In this document: one piece after another, positions 15,686-25,365 of the stretch
Position numbering within the stretch: the first letter of the stretch is position 1
How the letters are laid out: the number at the start of each line of letters is the position of its first letter
Notes under the pieces: model-generated
Databases searched by the model: none
What the model was told of the DNA's origin: nothing
What the model saw: only the letters and a program-made list of their open reading frames with translations
IMG/VR virus record: IMGVR_UViG_3300028821_000038
Span: 1-64,000 of that record
Source: a virus
Strand: one strand, 5' to 3'
Length of the DNA stretch: 64,000 bases
Program-made: the position numbers and the translations under genes

Positions 15686-18600
15686 ATGTACGATCCCGCA
15701 AGTGGTAGTTTTGGTATACAATCCCAAGGTGGAGCCTTCTCTAATATGAACAGTTTATATATGTTCAATGCAGGGCAAGGTGGAGGTTTTAGACCTCAGT
15801 CGTCTACCATGATGTCTGCCAAATATCAATATCTGCAGGGTGCCAATATAGACACCACAATGATGGGCTTCAGAAACCCTGCATTGTCCACATATGATTT
15901 TGGGTTCTGGGATACAATCAAAAAAAATGTATTCCATTCTCCCCTTCCTTTAGGAGTTTCAGCCGTTGACTACCAAATAGCAAGAGAAGAGTATTCTGAT
16001 ATAGCTAAAAATGCATATGGTTTTGATTTGCTCGGTGCTGCAGTATCCACAGGACTTACTATGGGAATGGGCCCCATCGGTATCCCGGTAAGCATGCTAA
16101 TTACGAGTGGGTTTGACTACGCTAGAGATAAAAGGCTACAGAACTATAGGCGAACAATGGGGGTTGCCGCTCTAACCAGTGGTGTATTCCGGGGAGATCG
16201 AATAGGATTATCCGGCAAGAGCAATGCAGACATTAAAAAGTTTATGGAAAAAATTGGTGCAGAAGATGTATTGCTTGATGCAAAGGACATAATGCAAATA
16301 ACCCAATTTGCATCAAAGAGCGGTCTTTTTAAGAGCCTGTCCGATCCTACTCAATTTAAGGAAGCAATTAGAAATTTCAAAGACATGTTAAAAAACCTGT
16401 CAGACTTTACTAATGATCCAAATCTTATAGGAATTGCAAAGCAGGTTGTAGCTCTTAGAAATGCTGGTTTTAGTACAGCTTCTGCGGGAAGCTTTATTAA
16501 GAAAACATACATCGCGGCGCAGTTTGCAGGGATGAGTAAAGAACAGGCCCAGGAACACATGAGGGCCTCAATAATGTTTGCAACAAATAACAATACAGAT
16601 CCTAGATATTTTGCAGCACAAATGAATAGAGCTATGCTGTATGCACCTGCTTTGCGGCAAACTGGACTTATGCCAGAGTTTTTAAACAACAATGGAACAC
16701 TGATGGCATCTGCTAGAGAATTAACATACACTGCTGATATTGGAGCAATGAAGCGTTATGGGGTAAATAATGAACTGAGATTGTTTTATGCAGCTATGAA
16801 AGCAAAAGATCAAGGAACAGATGTTAAGGAGGTTCTAAAAGAGATAGAATCGAAGCCTATAGATGAACAGAGAGAGATTATATACAACTATCAAAGTAGT
16901 AGTCCTATTACATATCAAAGAGGACTTACAGATCATGATATTAGAACCAGTGTTCTGGCAACAACCAAGGGGATTTCAGATATAGAAACCAAGGATCAAT
17001 CCTATGTTGATTTTATGAAGCGAATTTATAAGGATAGTCCAGACAAAAACAGCATGACGCCGTTGGAGCTTGTCGAATTATATGAGCAGTATGCAGGGGT
17101 GAAGCTTTCCCGGCCAACATTTGCCCTTGCGACAACAGCTGCTGACTCCATTATAAAAGGAACCTCTGATTCCTTGTTTGGAAAAACAGACAGGATGGCC
17201 AAGCGGGTCGAGATGAGAAGAGAAGCAATAAACGCCCGCAGAAGAAGAGACGAAGAAAATGGCTTATGGGGGAATGTAGTTGTAACTTACAAGAAATTAT
17301 ATACATGGGTTGCTCAGGCAATAGGCGGTTCCTCTCAAGCTGGAGATAGGATAGAGTATGCTCAGGATGTACAATATGGGGGTGGTACCCTGAGTGATGT
17401 TTTAAAAAGGAAACCTAACACTATTGAATGGTCGGGATTCTCAATTGACAACAAGCTGAAGATAGCTGCTTCTATAATAAACAGAGGGATGATTAAGACA
17501 CCTGATGCCGAAGATACTAAAAAGAAACTATTTGAGGTTAAATATTTTACAAAAGAAGAATTACTGAGAGGGTGGGGTATTGGAGAGAGTAAGAATTGGC
17601 ACCTGCTTCCCAAAAGTGTAGTAGATGCGTTTACATCCGATGATGATATCGCAATGGATGAAGAGAGATTTAGACAATACAAAATAAAAATCAAAGAAGC
17701 AAGCCATGATGATATTTTCAAGGGGGATACTATCGATACCTTCTTGAGGCTTAAGGTGGGGGAGGATATATCTAAAAAACACAATAAAACAAGAAGCGCC
17801 AGTATTGAGGCGGTAAATATCGGGCTAAGAGCACTGAAGGTTGGCGATAAAGTAGCCTTAAAAGAGTTTAGAGATAAGTATCGAGCGCAACACAGGAATC
17901 TTGATAGTGATATGGGGTTAGATATGAAGAGGAAGGAAACCTTCACCCCAGAGGAGCTCCAAGCAGTTCTACCAGAAATAAAAAGCTATATTACGAAGCA
18001 TCGTGGCGCGTCTTCAGACAAGCAATATAAGTTTATTAAGGCAAAAAAAGATGAAGCAAAGATGTTTATCATAGATAACGCTTTTAGAGCTAGCAGTACA
18101 GAGAGTTTCTTAGGGAGAAACAAAATGTCAGAAGCAGCCAATCTCTTAAGCACTGAAGAGTTATATAAACTTCAGAGGAAATTCAAATATGATCAAAATG
18201 TAGCAGCAAATATTGGCGCATTGATAGAAAGCAGAGGTGTTCCAGCTGCAGAGCTCATAGAGAAAGTATCCCCAGAGGTACTAAAGTATGGAAAACAGCT
18301 GTATGCAGAGATAGATAGATATGGACTTAGTGTTGCTGATACGGAAGAGCTTTTTAAAGCTTTTAAATTGCGCACTCCTGAAGAAAGAAAAGGAATGGTG
18401 CTTTCAAAACTTCGAAAGCTTGTTTCTGAAGAGCGCATATCCCCCGAAGCCTATATGTCTTTATTGAAACCTGCCATAAAATTAGCATTGACAAAAGGAA
18501 AGGATGGGGAAACATCTGATGTGGATGAGATTAGCTTATCTCTGCGATCAGCCAGGAGTGCGCGTCGGGATTTCTCAAAGAGAGCTTTTAAGGCCTTCAA

Positions 18601-19165
18601 AGATAAGTATGGTCTTAACAAAGAGGAGGTTGCTCATATTTTCGATATCGTAAGTCAAACGGGGAAAACTACAAAGGAGAGAAACAAAGAGCTTAATGAG
18701 TATATCAATAGTATTCAGATTACACAAGGCGACATAAACGAAATTAAGATGCTGAGAGAGGCAGATATTCCCATAGAGGAAAAACGGAAGAAAGTTGATG
18801 AGATAATCAGGGGTACCCACGTGGATCCTTCTGGTTATAGTAGATTGATGCATCTCTTGAATAAAAAACTAACAAAAGACGATACTGCGGCCTACAAAGA
18901 GATAGATGAGATACTTAGTAAACAAAGACATCTTCCAGGTATTACCATAAGAGATATTGGTAGAACTTTAGACGACAGTAGGCTTTTTGGCAGTAAAGAC
19001 TTAACTGCTAAAGAAATATATCAGACTTCACATGGGGATTCCGTTAAAATATTATCAAAGATAAGTGAATCGATGCAGCATGTATCTAAAACCATGCCTA
19101 AGGGCATCAATAATCTCGTAGATGCTATTAAAGGCGATTCTTATAGAAAGGTTCCGGAACAATGA
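15686..19165 (+). CDS. Tail tape-measure protein
   Basis: At 1159 residues this is one of the two largest proteins here and follows the chaperone pair, as tape-measure genes do. The N-terminal 70 residues are Gly/Ser/Gln/Met-rich. A hydrophobic stretch at about 120-150 (LLGAAVSTGLTMGMGPIGIP) could be a membrane-insertion segment. The rest is almost entirely helical, highly charged and without globular motifs. The protein sets tail length and occupies the tube lumen before ejection. AAGGTGATATAG precedes the ATG. It overlaps the next gene by 4 bases. Confidence 0.8.
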   Translation: MYDPASGSFGIQSQGGAFSNMNSLYMFNAGQGGGFRPQSSTMMSAKYQYLQGANIDTTMMGFRNPALSTYDFGFWDTIKKNVFHSPLPLGVSAVDYQIAREEYSDIAKNAYGFDLLGAAVSTGLTMGMGPIGIPVSMLITSGFDYARDKRLQNYRRTMGVAALTSGVFRGDRIGLSGKSNADIKKFMEKIGAEDVLLDAKDIMQITQFASKSGLFKSLSDPTQFKEAIRNFKDMLKNLSDFTNDPNLIGIAKQVVALRNAGFSTASAGSFIKKTYIAAQFAGMSKEQAQEHMRASIMFATNNNTDPRYFAAQMNRAMLYAPALRQTGLMPEFLNNNGTLMASARELTYTADIGAMKRYGVNNELRLFYAAMKAKDQGTDVKEVLKEIESKPIDEQREIIYNYQSSSPITYQRGLTDHDIRTSVLATTKGISDIETKDQSYVDFMKRIYKDSPDKNSMTPLELVELYEQYAGVKLSRPTFALATTAADSIIKGTSDSLFGKTDRMAKRVEMRREAINARRRRDEENGLWGNVVVTYKKLYTWVAQAIGGSSQAGDRIEYAQDVQYGGGTLSDVLKRKPNTIEWSGFSIDNKLKIAASIINRGMIKTPDAEDTKKKLFEVKYFTKEELLRGWGIGESKNWHLLPKSVVDAFTSDDDIAMDEERFRQYKIKIKEASHDDIFKGDTIDTFLRLKVGEDISKKHNKTRSASIEAVNIGLRALKVGDKVALKEFRDKYRAQHRNLDSDMGLDMKRKETFTPEELQAVLPEIKSYITKHRGASSDKQYKFIKAKKDEAKMFIIDNAFRASSTESFLGRNKMSEAANLLSTEELYKLQRKFKYDQNVAANIGALIESRGVPAAELIEKVSPEVLKYGKQLYAEIDRYGLSVADTEELFKAFKLRTPEERKGMVLSKLRKLVSEERISPEAYMSLLKPAIKLALTKGKDGETSDVDEISLSLRSARSARRDFSKRAFKAFKDKYGLNKEEVAHIFDIVSQTGKTTKERNKELNEYINSIQITQGDINEIKMLREADIPIEEKRKKVDEIIRGTHVDPSGYSRLMHLLNKKLTKDDTAAYKEIDEILSKQRHLPGITIRDIGRTLDDSRLFGSKDLTAKEIYQTSHGDSVKILSKISESMQHVSKTMPKGINNLVDAIKGDSYRKVPEQ

Positions 19166-19470
19166 AAGTAACTCTTAGTTCAGCCTGCTCAATAGAGAAG
19201 GAATTTATGACCGTTAGCCCCATAGATGGGGACGCCTATATAGATGAGGAATTTATACGGACTGGCTTATGGACAACTAATGTTGTTTTGGCAAATGTCA
19301 AAGATTGCAGTGAAGAAGGAAGGGTTGTCGAAGTGGGAGCAGAATGTAAGATTTATTCCGAGCCAGCAACAGGAGATGGTATTTTGGTTCAAAAAACGAT
19401 AGCATATGATGGCGGCGGTAGCAGCACTCCGTATCAGCAGATAATATACACCTTTATAGGGGCAGAGTAA
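19162..19470 (+). CDS. Small baseplate/tail-tip protein, unknown
   Basis: A 102-residue beta-rich protein (VTLSSACSIEKEFMTVSPID) that overlaps the tape-measure stop by 4 bases and shares one base with the next gene. A pair of short genes between tape measure and hub is typical for tail-hub assembly proteins in contractile-tailed phages. No family is recognised. Confidence 0.6.
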   Translation: MKVTLSSACSIEKEFMTVSPIDGDAYIDEEFIRTGLWTTNVVLANVKDCSEEGRVVEVGAECKIYSEPATGDGILVQKTIAYDGGGSSTPYQQIIYTFIGAE

Positions 19471-19733
19471 TGAAAGAATATCCTTCAGTAGTCACCAAAA
19501 GAGAGTGTGTTCAGACTATGGATTATATGGTGTCGCGACCAATAAAAGGGAGAGAGCGTTTATTTGTGCAGGGAAGAGGAGCAAAAAGCGGATATGTTGT
19601 CATAGCAAACTATAAGAATGAAAAAATAGAATCTGATTGTGAAGCAATCAATAGTGGACATATGGTGTCTAAAGCCTCCGCTGCATATTCCGGCACTCCA
19701 TACACAATCACCACGATAAGGTATATGAAATGA
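19470..19733 (+). CDS. Small baseplate/tail-tip protein, unknown
   Basis: An 87-residue protein. It resembles its 102-residue neighbour in composition and has the segment GRERLFVQGRGAKSGYVVIA (about residues 25-44) with a small beta-domain character. Coupled by overlap to the genes on both sides (19470 and 19730-19733). Likely part of the tail tip, by position. Confidence 0.6.
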   Translation: MKEYPSVVTKRECVQTMDYMVSRPIKGRERLFVQGRGAKSGYVVIANYKNEKIESDCEAINSGHMVSKASAAYSGTPYTITTIRYMK

Positions 19734-21178
19734 GTGGGATGATTGGTCATATATCAGCAGAGGGATTGTTTACAGTCAACTACTCAAGTTCAAGGTTGGG
19801 AAATGTCGCAACAGGGTTTTCGTTATCAATGGTGGGTAAAGAAGGAACCTTGGGAGACCGGATGACGGTTGAAGTGAGCAATGGACTCGGAGGATCTGCA
19901 ATTTTTGGTAGTAAATATGGCGTTACATTGACAACCGGTAAAAGCCTATCTCGTTCATACAGGGGCGACATGAAGGTTGTTGTAGACCCAGGATATGATA
20001 TGTTTGGAAAGTTGATTATCATCCACGAGAAAGAGGGGGACTTTGTAAAGGCGACAAAAGATAGAGACCTTGGTTCTATAAGGGTTTTGAGTAATGCTAC
20101 AGCGAAGAGACTCTTATTTGGCAACCTGATGAGTGGGGATATGGCTGGATTTATAGATGGAATTATTGGAAAATTGGAGAATATAGTGTTAGATACCTCC
20201 AAGGCAAATGAGAGCCCTATCATTAAAGCCCTAACAGAATCAAATCTTATTAGGAAAATAAACAATTCAAATGCCATAGATGAGTTCTTATCATTCAGGA
20301 AAGTCTTTTCCATAGGGGATTTTTTCTCATCGCTTGTTGCGCCGTTTGGATTAGAGGTATATTGGGTTTCTGACAACATTTATTCTGTTGAACCAGCACG
20401 ACTTGCAGCAGGCCCTGGCGATAATGTTATTCATGTCCCAGAAGATATAATAGAGGAGCTGAATATTTCCTCAGATATATATAACGCACCAGATATCATT
20501 GTGCCATCGTTTGCAAGGAATGAGATGCTTGGTGCGCTAGGCTTAGATGTTGCTGCCAAAACTGCTTTGCTGACTGGCTTTACAAATACTGTAGGCTCAA
20601 GCGGAAATAGATTGAAAATATCCACATACGATATACCCAGCTTCCTTATGGACCCTGTAGAGACGGCAATGAGTAGTGTTGATTTTAAAAATGCTGGGTA
20701 TGGCGGTAATGCATCTAGGCACACAACCGATAAGGCCTTAAGAACCGTAGCTTCTTTCTTTAGTTCATATGCTAAAAAATCAACCCTGTATCGTCTAAAA
20801 ACTGGGAGCTGTACATTGGAATTTTCGCCACAGTTCACCCAAGGATTTTCATGGTATGAGATTGCCGGAGAAAAAGTATTTGTGTCAGATATCCACCACA
20901 CCATAACAAGAGGCTCAGCGTCAACTACTCTAAATATAGCCGGTAAGTTTTTCGATTTTGAATCAACAGACATCAAGACCCCCACACTTGATTTTAGTCA
21001 AGAAGAGAAGACTATAGCAGATGCTAAAAAGAAGTGTGATAAGCATATCAGAGAGATTAAGAAAACAAGAAAAATACAAAACAAGAAAGCGCCAACCCCT
21101 GGCAAAAGCTTTATGAAAGAAGAGGAGAAGAACAATGAGCTCAACAAAACGATTGTCAGCAGCGGATATTCTGAGTGA
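19730..21178 (+). CDS. Baseplate hub-like protein
   Basis: A 482-residue protein following the tape measure and two small tail genes. The C-terminal half contains WYEIAGEKVFVSDIHHTITR followed by GSASTTLNIAGKFFDF, a pattern typical of gp27/gpD-type hub proteins (vfV.dIxHxI...G...T.l.i). The N-terminal quarter is beta-rich (NVATGFSLSMVGKEGTLGDR). The C-terminus is a lysine-rich tail (KKCDKHIREIKKTRKIQNKK) that overlaps the start of the sigma-like gene by 44 bases. It would link the tube to the spike. Confidence 0.6.
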   Translation: MSGMIGHISAEGLFTVNYSSSRLGNVATGFSLSMVGKEGTLGDRMTVEVSNGLGGSAIFGSKYGVTLTTGKSLSRSYRGDMKVVVDPGYDMFGKLIIIHEKEGDFVKATKDRDLGSIRVLSNATAKRLLFGNLMSGDMAGFIDGIIGKLENIVLDTSKANESPIIKALTESNLIRKINNSNAIDEFLSFRKVFSIGDFFSSLVAPFGLEVYWVSDNIYSVEPARLAAGPGDNVIHVPEDIIEELNISSDIYNAPDIIVPSFARNEMLGALGLDVAAKTALLTGFTNTVGSSGNRLKISTYDIPSFLMDPVETAMSSVDFKNAGYGGNASRHTTDKALRTVASFFSSYAKKSTLYRLKTGSCTLEFSPQFTQGFSWYEIAGEKVFVSDIHHTITRGSASTTLNIAGKFFDFESTDIKTPTLDFSQEEKTIADAKKKCDKHIREIKKTRKIQNKKAPTPGKSFMKEEEKNNELNKTIVSSGYSE

Positions 21179-21785
21179 TCCGGATGTAAAGTCCCAGGTA
21201 GATTATGCAGTATATAAATATGGGGGAAACCTACCCCCATCTGTTGCAAGAGCAGAGGCAGAAAGACTAGCAGTAGAGGCTATGCAGAAATACACAAAAA
21301 GCAAAGGGGGGATTCGAACCTATTTGTCTGGGGCCTTGAAAAAGATGAGTCGTATAGGTTACAAGGCATCATCAATTATGAAGATGCCAGAGTCCAGAAT
21401 GATATCCAAGACAAAAATCAATGATTTTATAGATGAGTATAGAGATACTCATGGTGTCTACCCTAGTATAGATATCATTTCTAAACATACAGGCACCAAG
21501 GAGTCAGATGTTATAAATTACCTCAATGAAGGGGCATCTCTAAAAACTGAATCTGCTTTTGAAAATTTTGGTGTTGGCGGCCCGGAAATGTCAGAGGAAG
21601 ATATAGTCAAAAGTGTATCTCCAGATTTGCGTGGCTTAGCTGAGGATATATATTTGAGAAACGTTAATAAAAACGCTATACTTAAGAAACACAAGATAGG
21701 TAGAACAACCTTTTTTGCAAGGAAGAAGCAGATAGATAGCCAGATTAGAAATATGTCGTCTGGACTAAATACTCTTTATAGGTAG
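21135..21785 (+). CDS. Sigma-70-like protein within the tail operon
   Basis: A 216-residue protein; ATG 21135 follows AGGAGAAGAACA inside the end of the hub gene. Residues about 50-75 (KGGIRTYLSGALKKMSRIGY) align with sigma region 2 (F-x-TY-x-x-x-x-IR). Residues 85-125 (PESRMISKTKINDFIDEYRD, then THGVYPSIDIISKHTGTKES) match region 3, including the GR-x-Pt-x-x-eIa-like turn. The C-terminal part (about 165-200) has a region-4-like helix-turn-helix (NKNAILKKHKIGRTTFFARK). Sigma factors recruit RNA polymerase to promoters. One inside a tail gene cluster is atypical and may direct late transcription or be carried in the virion. Confidence 0.65.
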   Translation: MSSTKRLSAADILSDPDVKSQVDYAVYKYGGNLPPSVARAEAERLAVEAMQKYTKSKGGIRTYLSGALKKMSRIGYKASSIMKMPESRMISKTKINDFIDEYRDTHGVYPSIDIISKHTGTKESDVINYLNEGASLKTESAFENFGVGGPEMSEEDIVKSVSPDLRGLAEDIYLRNVNKNAILKKHKIGRTTFFARKKQIDSQIRNMSSGLNTLYR

Positions 21786-21789
21786 TGTG

Positions 21790-22203
21790 ATGTCGGATAC
21801 AATTGTTTCTTATAAATACAAGAATAAGTTTGAAAGATATCATCTGCTCAGCACCACAGAGCAAGCTACCTATGATGATTTAGTAACCAACTTTATTAAG
21901 GAGCTTATAACAGAAGTTGGAAGTTGTGTTTTTGATAAAGATTACGGCACCAACTTTTATGAATATCTTGGGAATGTCGCCAATATATACAGGGTGAGAG
22001 ATGCTGTAAATAAGGCCACCAATGAAATCAAGGATAAGTACGGTATTGTTACTGTAGATGTTTCAGATGTTCACTTTTCTTCGGCGGATGGATTTATGAA
22101 TATCTCTCTCAAGATATTCTTTAAGGATGTGGCTCTGGTTAGCTACCTGAATGCCGTATATAATGGTTCTTATACCGATAAAGACATCATAGAGATAGGA
22201 TAG
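21790..22203 (+). CDS. Baseplate wedge protein, gp25-like
   Basis: A 137-residue protein (ATG 21790; an in-frame GTG at 21787 is the alternative). TYDDLVTNFIKELITEVGSC followed by VFDKDYGTNFYEYL, then helical KATNEIKDKYGIVTVDVSDV, is the layout of gp25/GpW-type baseplate subunits (N-I-x-x-L-L-x-T...G-x-R-...YG). It lies right before the J-like gene, the usual order. It would form part of the inner baseplate and help trigger sheath polymerisation. Confidence 0.65.
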   Translation: MSDTIVSYKYKNKFERYHLLSTTEQATYDDLVTNFIKELITEVGSCVFDKDYGTNFYEYLGNVANIYRVRDAVNKATNEIKDKYGIVTVDVSDVHFSSADGFMNISLKIFFKDVALVSYLNAVYNGSYTDKDIIEIG

Positions 22204-22205
22204 AT

Positions 22206-23489
22206 ATGGAGAATCTACTTTTAAACGACATCTTGGCATCTCGTGCTATTTTAGATGCAATGAAAAATATGGATCCTCGAATCATGGAGGCATCGGATGC
22301 TAAGGCAAAAGAGATATGTGGAGAGATTTTTCCTGATGTCAACTTTGGCCTTCAGGAAAATATTGATTTAGTCGTGAGGCCCCTGTCTGCTGTAATTGCC
22401 CTAAATGAGATGGTATTGCAGGAGATGTATCAGTCTACTAGTCTAGATGGAATATTGTCATCTGCTACCATTCCAGATCAGCTTAAAGTGCAAATGTTTC
22501 AAAACTTTGCGAAACTAAACAATATTCCCGTTGTGTCGAGCGATCCAGCATCACTATATAGCGAAATTACCCAGAAGCTTTTTTTGAACAATATCAACAA
22601 TATGGAGGTTTTCACCAATGACCTATATGAGGACTTCCCCTTTTTGACTCGCTTGTTTTTTGTCGATGATTCTATGTCTGAGATGGAGCGCAATAAGATT
22701 CCCTATATTCAAATAAATCATGCTGCAATAATGGACTTCGAAAGAAGTGAATACAATCGCGGGACACTCCTTAATGGGGCATATAACAGAGATGATTACC
22801 AGACTTACCAGGAGTACAAAGAGTCCGACAGGGTAACTATCCCTGGTATGCTTGATGTGTATTTTGGAACAAAGCCTATTGTTGAGACAACTACAGTCCA
22901 AAGAAGCGCAGATGGTTTTTATTATTTGCCCGAAGGATACTATATAGATATCTCTTGCAATAAGCCTTTCGAGATTTTAGAGGATGATACTATGCGCTGG
23001 GGGATTGCAAAGCTCAAAGTGGGCATAGACATCGAGAATGGGGATGAGAACGAAGAGATTACTCATATGAGATACCTGGATCCTCTTTTTGAGAACTATA
23101 AAAACAAAGATGCCTTGGTGGTCAGAGATGTTATGTATAAGGGGTTTTTCCCCTTGTTGGTGCATTTCACTTTATATACAAAAGAGGATTTGGATCCATA
23201 TGCTATTCGTGATGCAGTTGTGGAATATCTTGATAGTATCAGTGGAAGCATAGAGTTGGTATCCGTTGCAAATATGCAAAGCTTTTTGGCTGAGAAGGGT
23301 TTTCGTGTAGTTGTGTCAAGCAACAATGCAGCTTCGCTGTTTGTATCGGTTGGCGCCAAGGTCGATATGGATACTGTTTTTCCGTTGACCATGAGAGATA
23401 TAACCGTGCCACCAGAGCTTAAGACTAGTCAGATATCAGAAAAAACTATAATGATTTTTGCCGGGGATATTCATGTCGTCAAAGAATAG
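22206..23489 (+). CDS. Baseplate J-like protein (gp6-like)
   Basis: A 427-residue protein after the gp25-like gene. An N-terminal helical region (about 1-130) is followed by beta-rich domains (GMLDVYFGTKPIVETTTVQR) and a C-terminal alpha/beta part, YAIRDAVVEYLDSISGSIEL, that recalls the closing domain of J/gp6 proteins (R-x-x-I-x-x-Y-l...). J-like proteins form the wedge ring of the baseplate. The call combines gene order with this weak similarity. Confidence 0.55.
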   Translation: MENLLLNDILASRAILDAMKNMDPRIMEASDAKAKEICGEIFPDVNFGLQENIDLVVRPLSAVIALNEMVLQEMYQSTSLDGILSSATIPDQLKVQMFQNFAKLNNIPVVSSDPASLYSEITQKLFLNNINNMEVFTNDLYEDFPFLTRLFFVDDSMSEMERNKIPYIQINHAAIMDFERSEYNRGTLLNGAYNRDDYQTYQEYKESDRVTIPGMLDVYFGTKPIVETTTVQRSADGFYYLPEGYYIDISCNKPFEILEDDTMRWGIAKLKVGIDIENGDENEEITHMRYLDPLFENYKNKDALVVRDVMYKGFFPLLVHFTLYTKEDLDPYAIRDAVVEYLDSISGSIELVSVANMQSFLAEKGFRVVVSSNNAASLFVSVGAKVDMDTVFPLTMRDITVPPELKTSQISEKTIMIFAGDIHVVKE

Positions 23490-25296
23490 TATATTTATTC
23501 GCCTGCTAGGGTCTTTTTATGAGCAAACCGCTAATACAGACTTTGCAAACAGAATAGATCATATCTATACCAATATCCTTTTTCAGCGCTTTGCTGATAT
23601 TGTTCAGCAGGCTATATATACACACGACATGTCCTCTACTGCTGTTTCCAGGTTTGGGTATATTAGGGCCTCTGAGATAGACATACAAAACAATACAATA
23701 AAAATATATGACATTACTCACAAGGAAGTAGTGGATGCAAAATATATTTCATTTGACTATCTGGAGATAGATAGGTTTTATCACATTTCCCCAGATGGAA
23801 GTGTTGCTCCGGAAATCATAGAAAAGCTTTCTTCCTATGGCACGACCTATATCCCCATTGTGTATATTACCAATGGTGAGCTTTTTGTGTATTCAGATAC
23901 AGCGTTTGATTTTTTTGAGTATGCAGAAAGTGTGGATATTGATGCACTAACTGTATTGACTGCCAGAATGGTGTCGGAGAACCTTATCAATATACCGCAC
24001 TCTACAAGAAAGATAGAGAGACTTGCCAATATATCTCTCGGCTCTATTTGGTGTATAGGTGATGAAGAGGAGGTGTTGTATATAGATGATGATACCGTCT
24101 TAACAACAAAGAATAAATATTTGCTTGATGATGTAAATGTTGGCAAGGTATGCGTATCTGTTGGGGATGTTTTAAAAAGAGGAGATTTAATCACCAGGTT
24201 TGCTCATATACCAGATAAGCCCTATATTAATGATGTTAGAAAGATAGAGCTCTTCCTAGGTAGTCATAGTGTTTCAGAATCCAACCGAAAATTCCTGCAA
24301 AAAATATCAAGAGCTATCACAAAGAACACTATTCCTCTGTATGTAGATTTAGATGTATTAACTTCCATCCCATTGTCATCTCTCAATGCTATTTCGGAGG
24401 TGTTTAAGCATATAGCTGCTGCCGCGATAGAAACATCTTCTATCAAGGCAGAATCTGAAACTGCAGAATGTCTCATCTCGCATACACATCTTGTACAGGA
24501 AAGATGTGTATGTAATATTTTCTCTCGTGGAGAATGGATACTTGAGACTTGGGGAACTACTGAAACAGTATCATTGAGCGATAGCGGCACAACATTGATT
24601 GTTTCTAAAGCTCAGGCCTCTGCAGGGGATACGCTTCTTGCTTCCACAGATAACTACGCCTTCGACGAGGATATTGTTGCGTCAGAGGATTCGGTAAATC
24701 TACATATCACCAATGCTGAAGCCACAGGAATCGAGACGAGTGATACTTCCGGTAGCCTGCAAAGGAACTCTTTCGTAGATATGTTGGATGAGAGTAAAAT
24801 CCTGCAAGTATTCCATGCATCAGGAGATCTCGACGACAATTATCCATTCTCGAATATTATTGTGAATATTGCTGATGCGATACACCTGTCTGAAAACAAC
24901 AAAAAGGTTTTGAGCTTCTACTATCAGGCATCGGCTTCGATGGAGGATTCAAACAAGTTTATTATGGAGAATATCTTTGAGGTGGGGACTAATGAGCAGC
25001 TCATAAAGAAGCTTACCGTTCAGATAGAAGATGATATAGCAGGAGACCTTAAAGCATCGATAAATCAGGTTGAGCGCGTAGCGGCTGCCCTCCAAAGCGA
25101 TACCCAGGCAATACACAAATTCAAAACCGAAACAGCTTCTGCTCTGGATGATTACATACCTGATGGCCTTATGGAGTATCAGGTAGAGGGTGGAATTGAT
25201 GACTTGAGAAGCAATAGGTTTATGGTGGTAGGCATCGTGAATATTACTGGTGAAGATGATATGAAGGTAATTGGAGATACCGATGTTGACGACTAG
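23473..25296 (+). CDS. Large baseplate/tail protein, unknown
   Basis: About 607 residues. ATG 23473 follows GGGGATATTC and is preferred to the TTG at 23458. The N-terminal part is helical (FANRIDHIYTNILFQRFADI); the middle is mixed. The region from about residue 290 to 560 has repeated acidic segments with Ser/Thr/Ala-rich turns (AEATGIETSDTSGSLQRNSF), as in fibre-attachment proteins. It is the last gene before the next promoter (25303). No family is recognised. Confidence 0.55.
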   Translation: MSSKNSIFIRLLGSFYEQTANTDFANRIDHIYTNILFQRFADIVQQAIYTHDMSSTAVSRFGYIRASEIDIQNNTIKIYDITHKEVVDAKYISFDYLEIDRFYHISPDGSVAPEIIEKLSSYGTTYIPIVYITNGELFVYSDTAFDFFEYAESVDIDALTVLTARMVSENLINIPHSTRKIERLANISLGSIWCIGDEEEVLYIDDDTVLTTKNKYLLDDVNVGKVCVSVGDVLKRGDLITRFAHIPDKPYINDVRKIELFLGSHSVSESNRKFLQKISRAITKNTIPLYVDLDVLTSIPLSSLNAISEVFKHIAAAAIETSSIKAESETAECLISHTHLVQERCVCNIFSRGEWILETWGTTETVSLSDSGTTLIVSKAQASAGDTLLASTDNYAFDEDIVASEDSVNLHITNAEATGIETSDTSGSLQRNSFVDMLDESKILQVFHASGDLDDNYPFSNIIVNIADAIHLSENNKKVLSFYYQASASMEDSNKFIMENIFEVGTNEQLIKKLTVQIEDDIAGDLKASINQVERVAAALQSDTQAIHKFKTETASALDDYIPDGLMEYQVEGGIDDLRSNRFMVVGIVNITGEDDMKVIGDTDVDD

Positions 25297-25302
25297 ATAT
25301 GA

Positions 25303-25308
25303 TACAAT
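25303..25308 (+). promoter_or_regulatory. TACAAT promoter for the 25366 gene
   Basis: TACAAT in GATACAATAC overlaps the 25296 stop region and lies about 60 bases before ATG 25366. A second TACAAT occurs at 25316-25321. TAGAT and ATCTA near 25322-25340 form a short inverted repeat in the leader. AAGGAA precedes the start. Confidence 0.5.
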
Positions 25309-25365
25309 ACAAGCGTACAATAGATGCGTTTAGTATCTAAAATTTTTCACAATTAAGGAATAGCT

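Noticed and set aside
17362-17946. 194-codon minus-strand frame inside the tape-measure gene
   Set aside because: Low-complexity Leu/Ser/Ile sequence, antisense to a helical charged protein, a common artefact.
19780-20379. 199-codon minus-strand frame inside the hub gene
   Set aside because: Antisense to a supported gene, no start signals.
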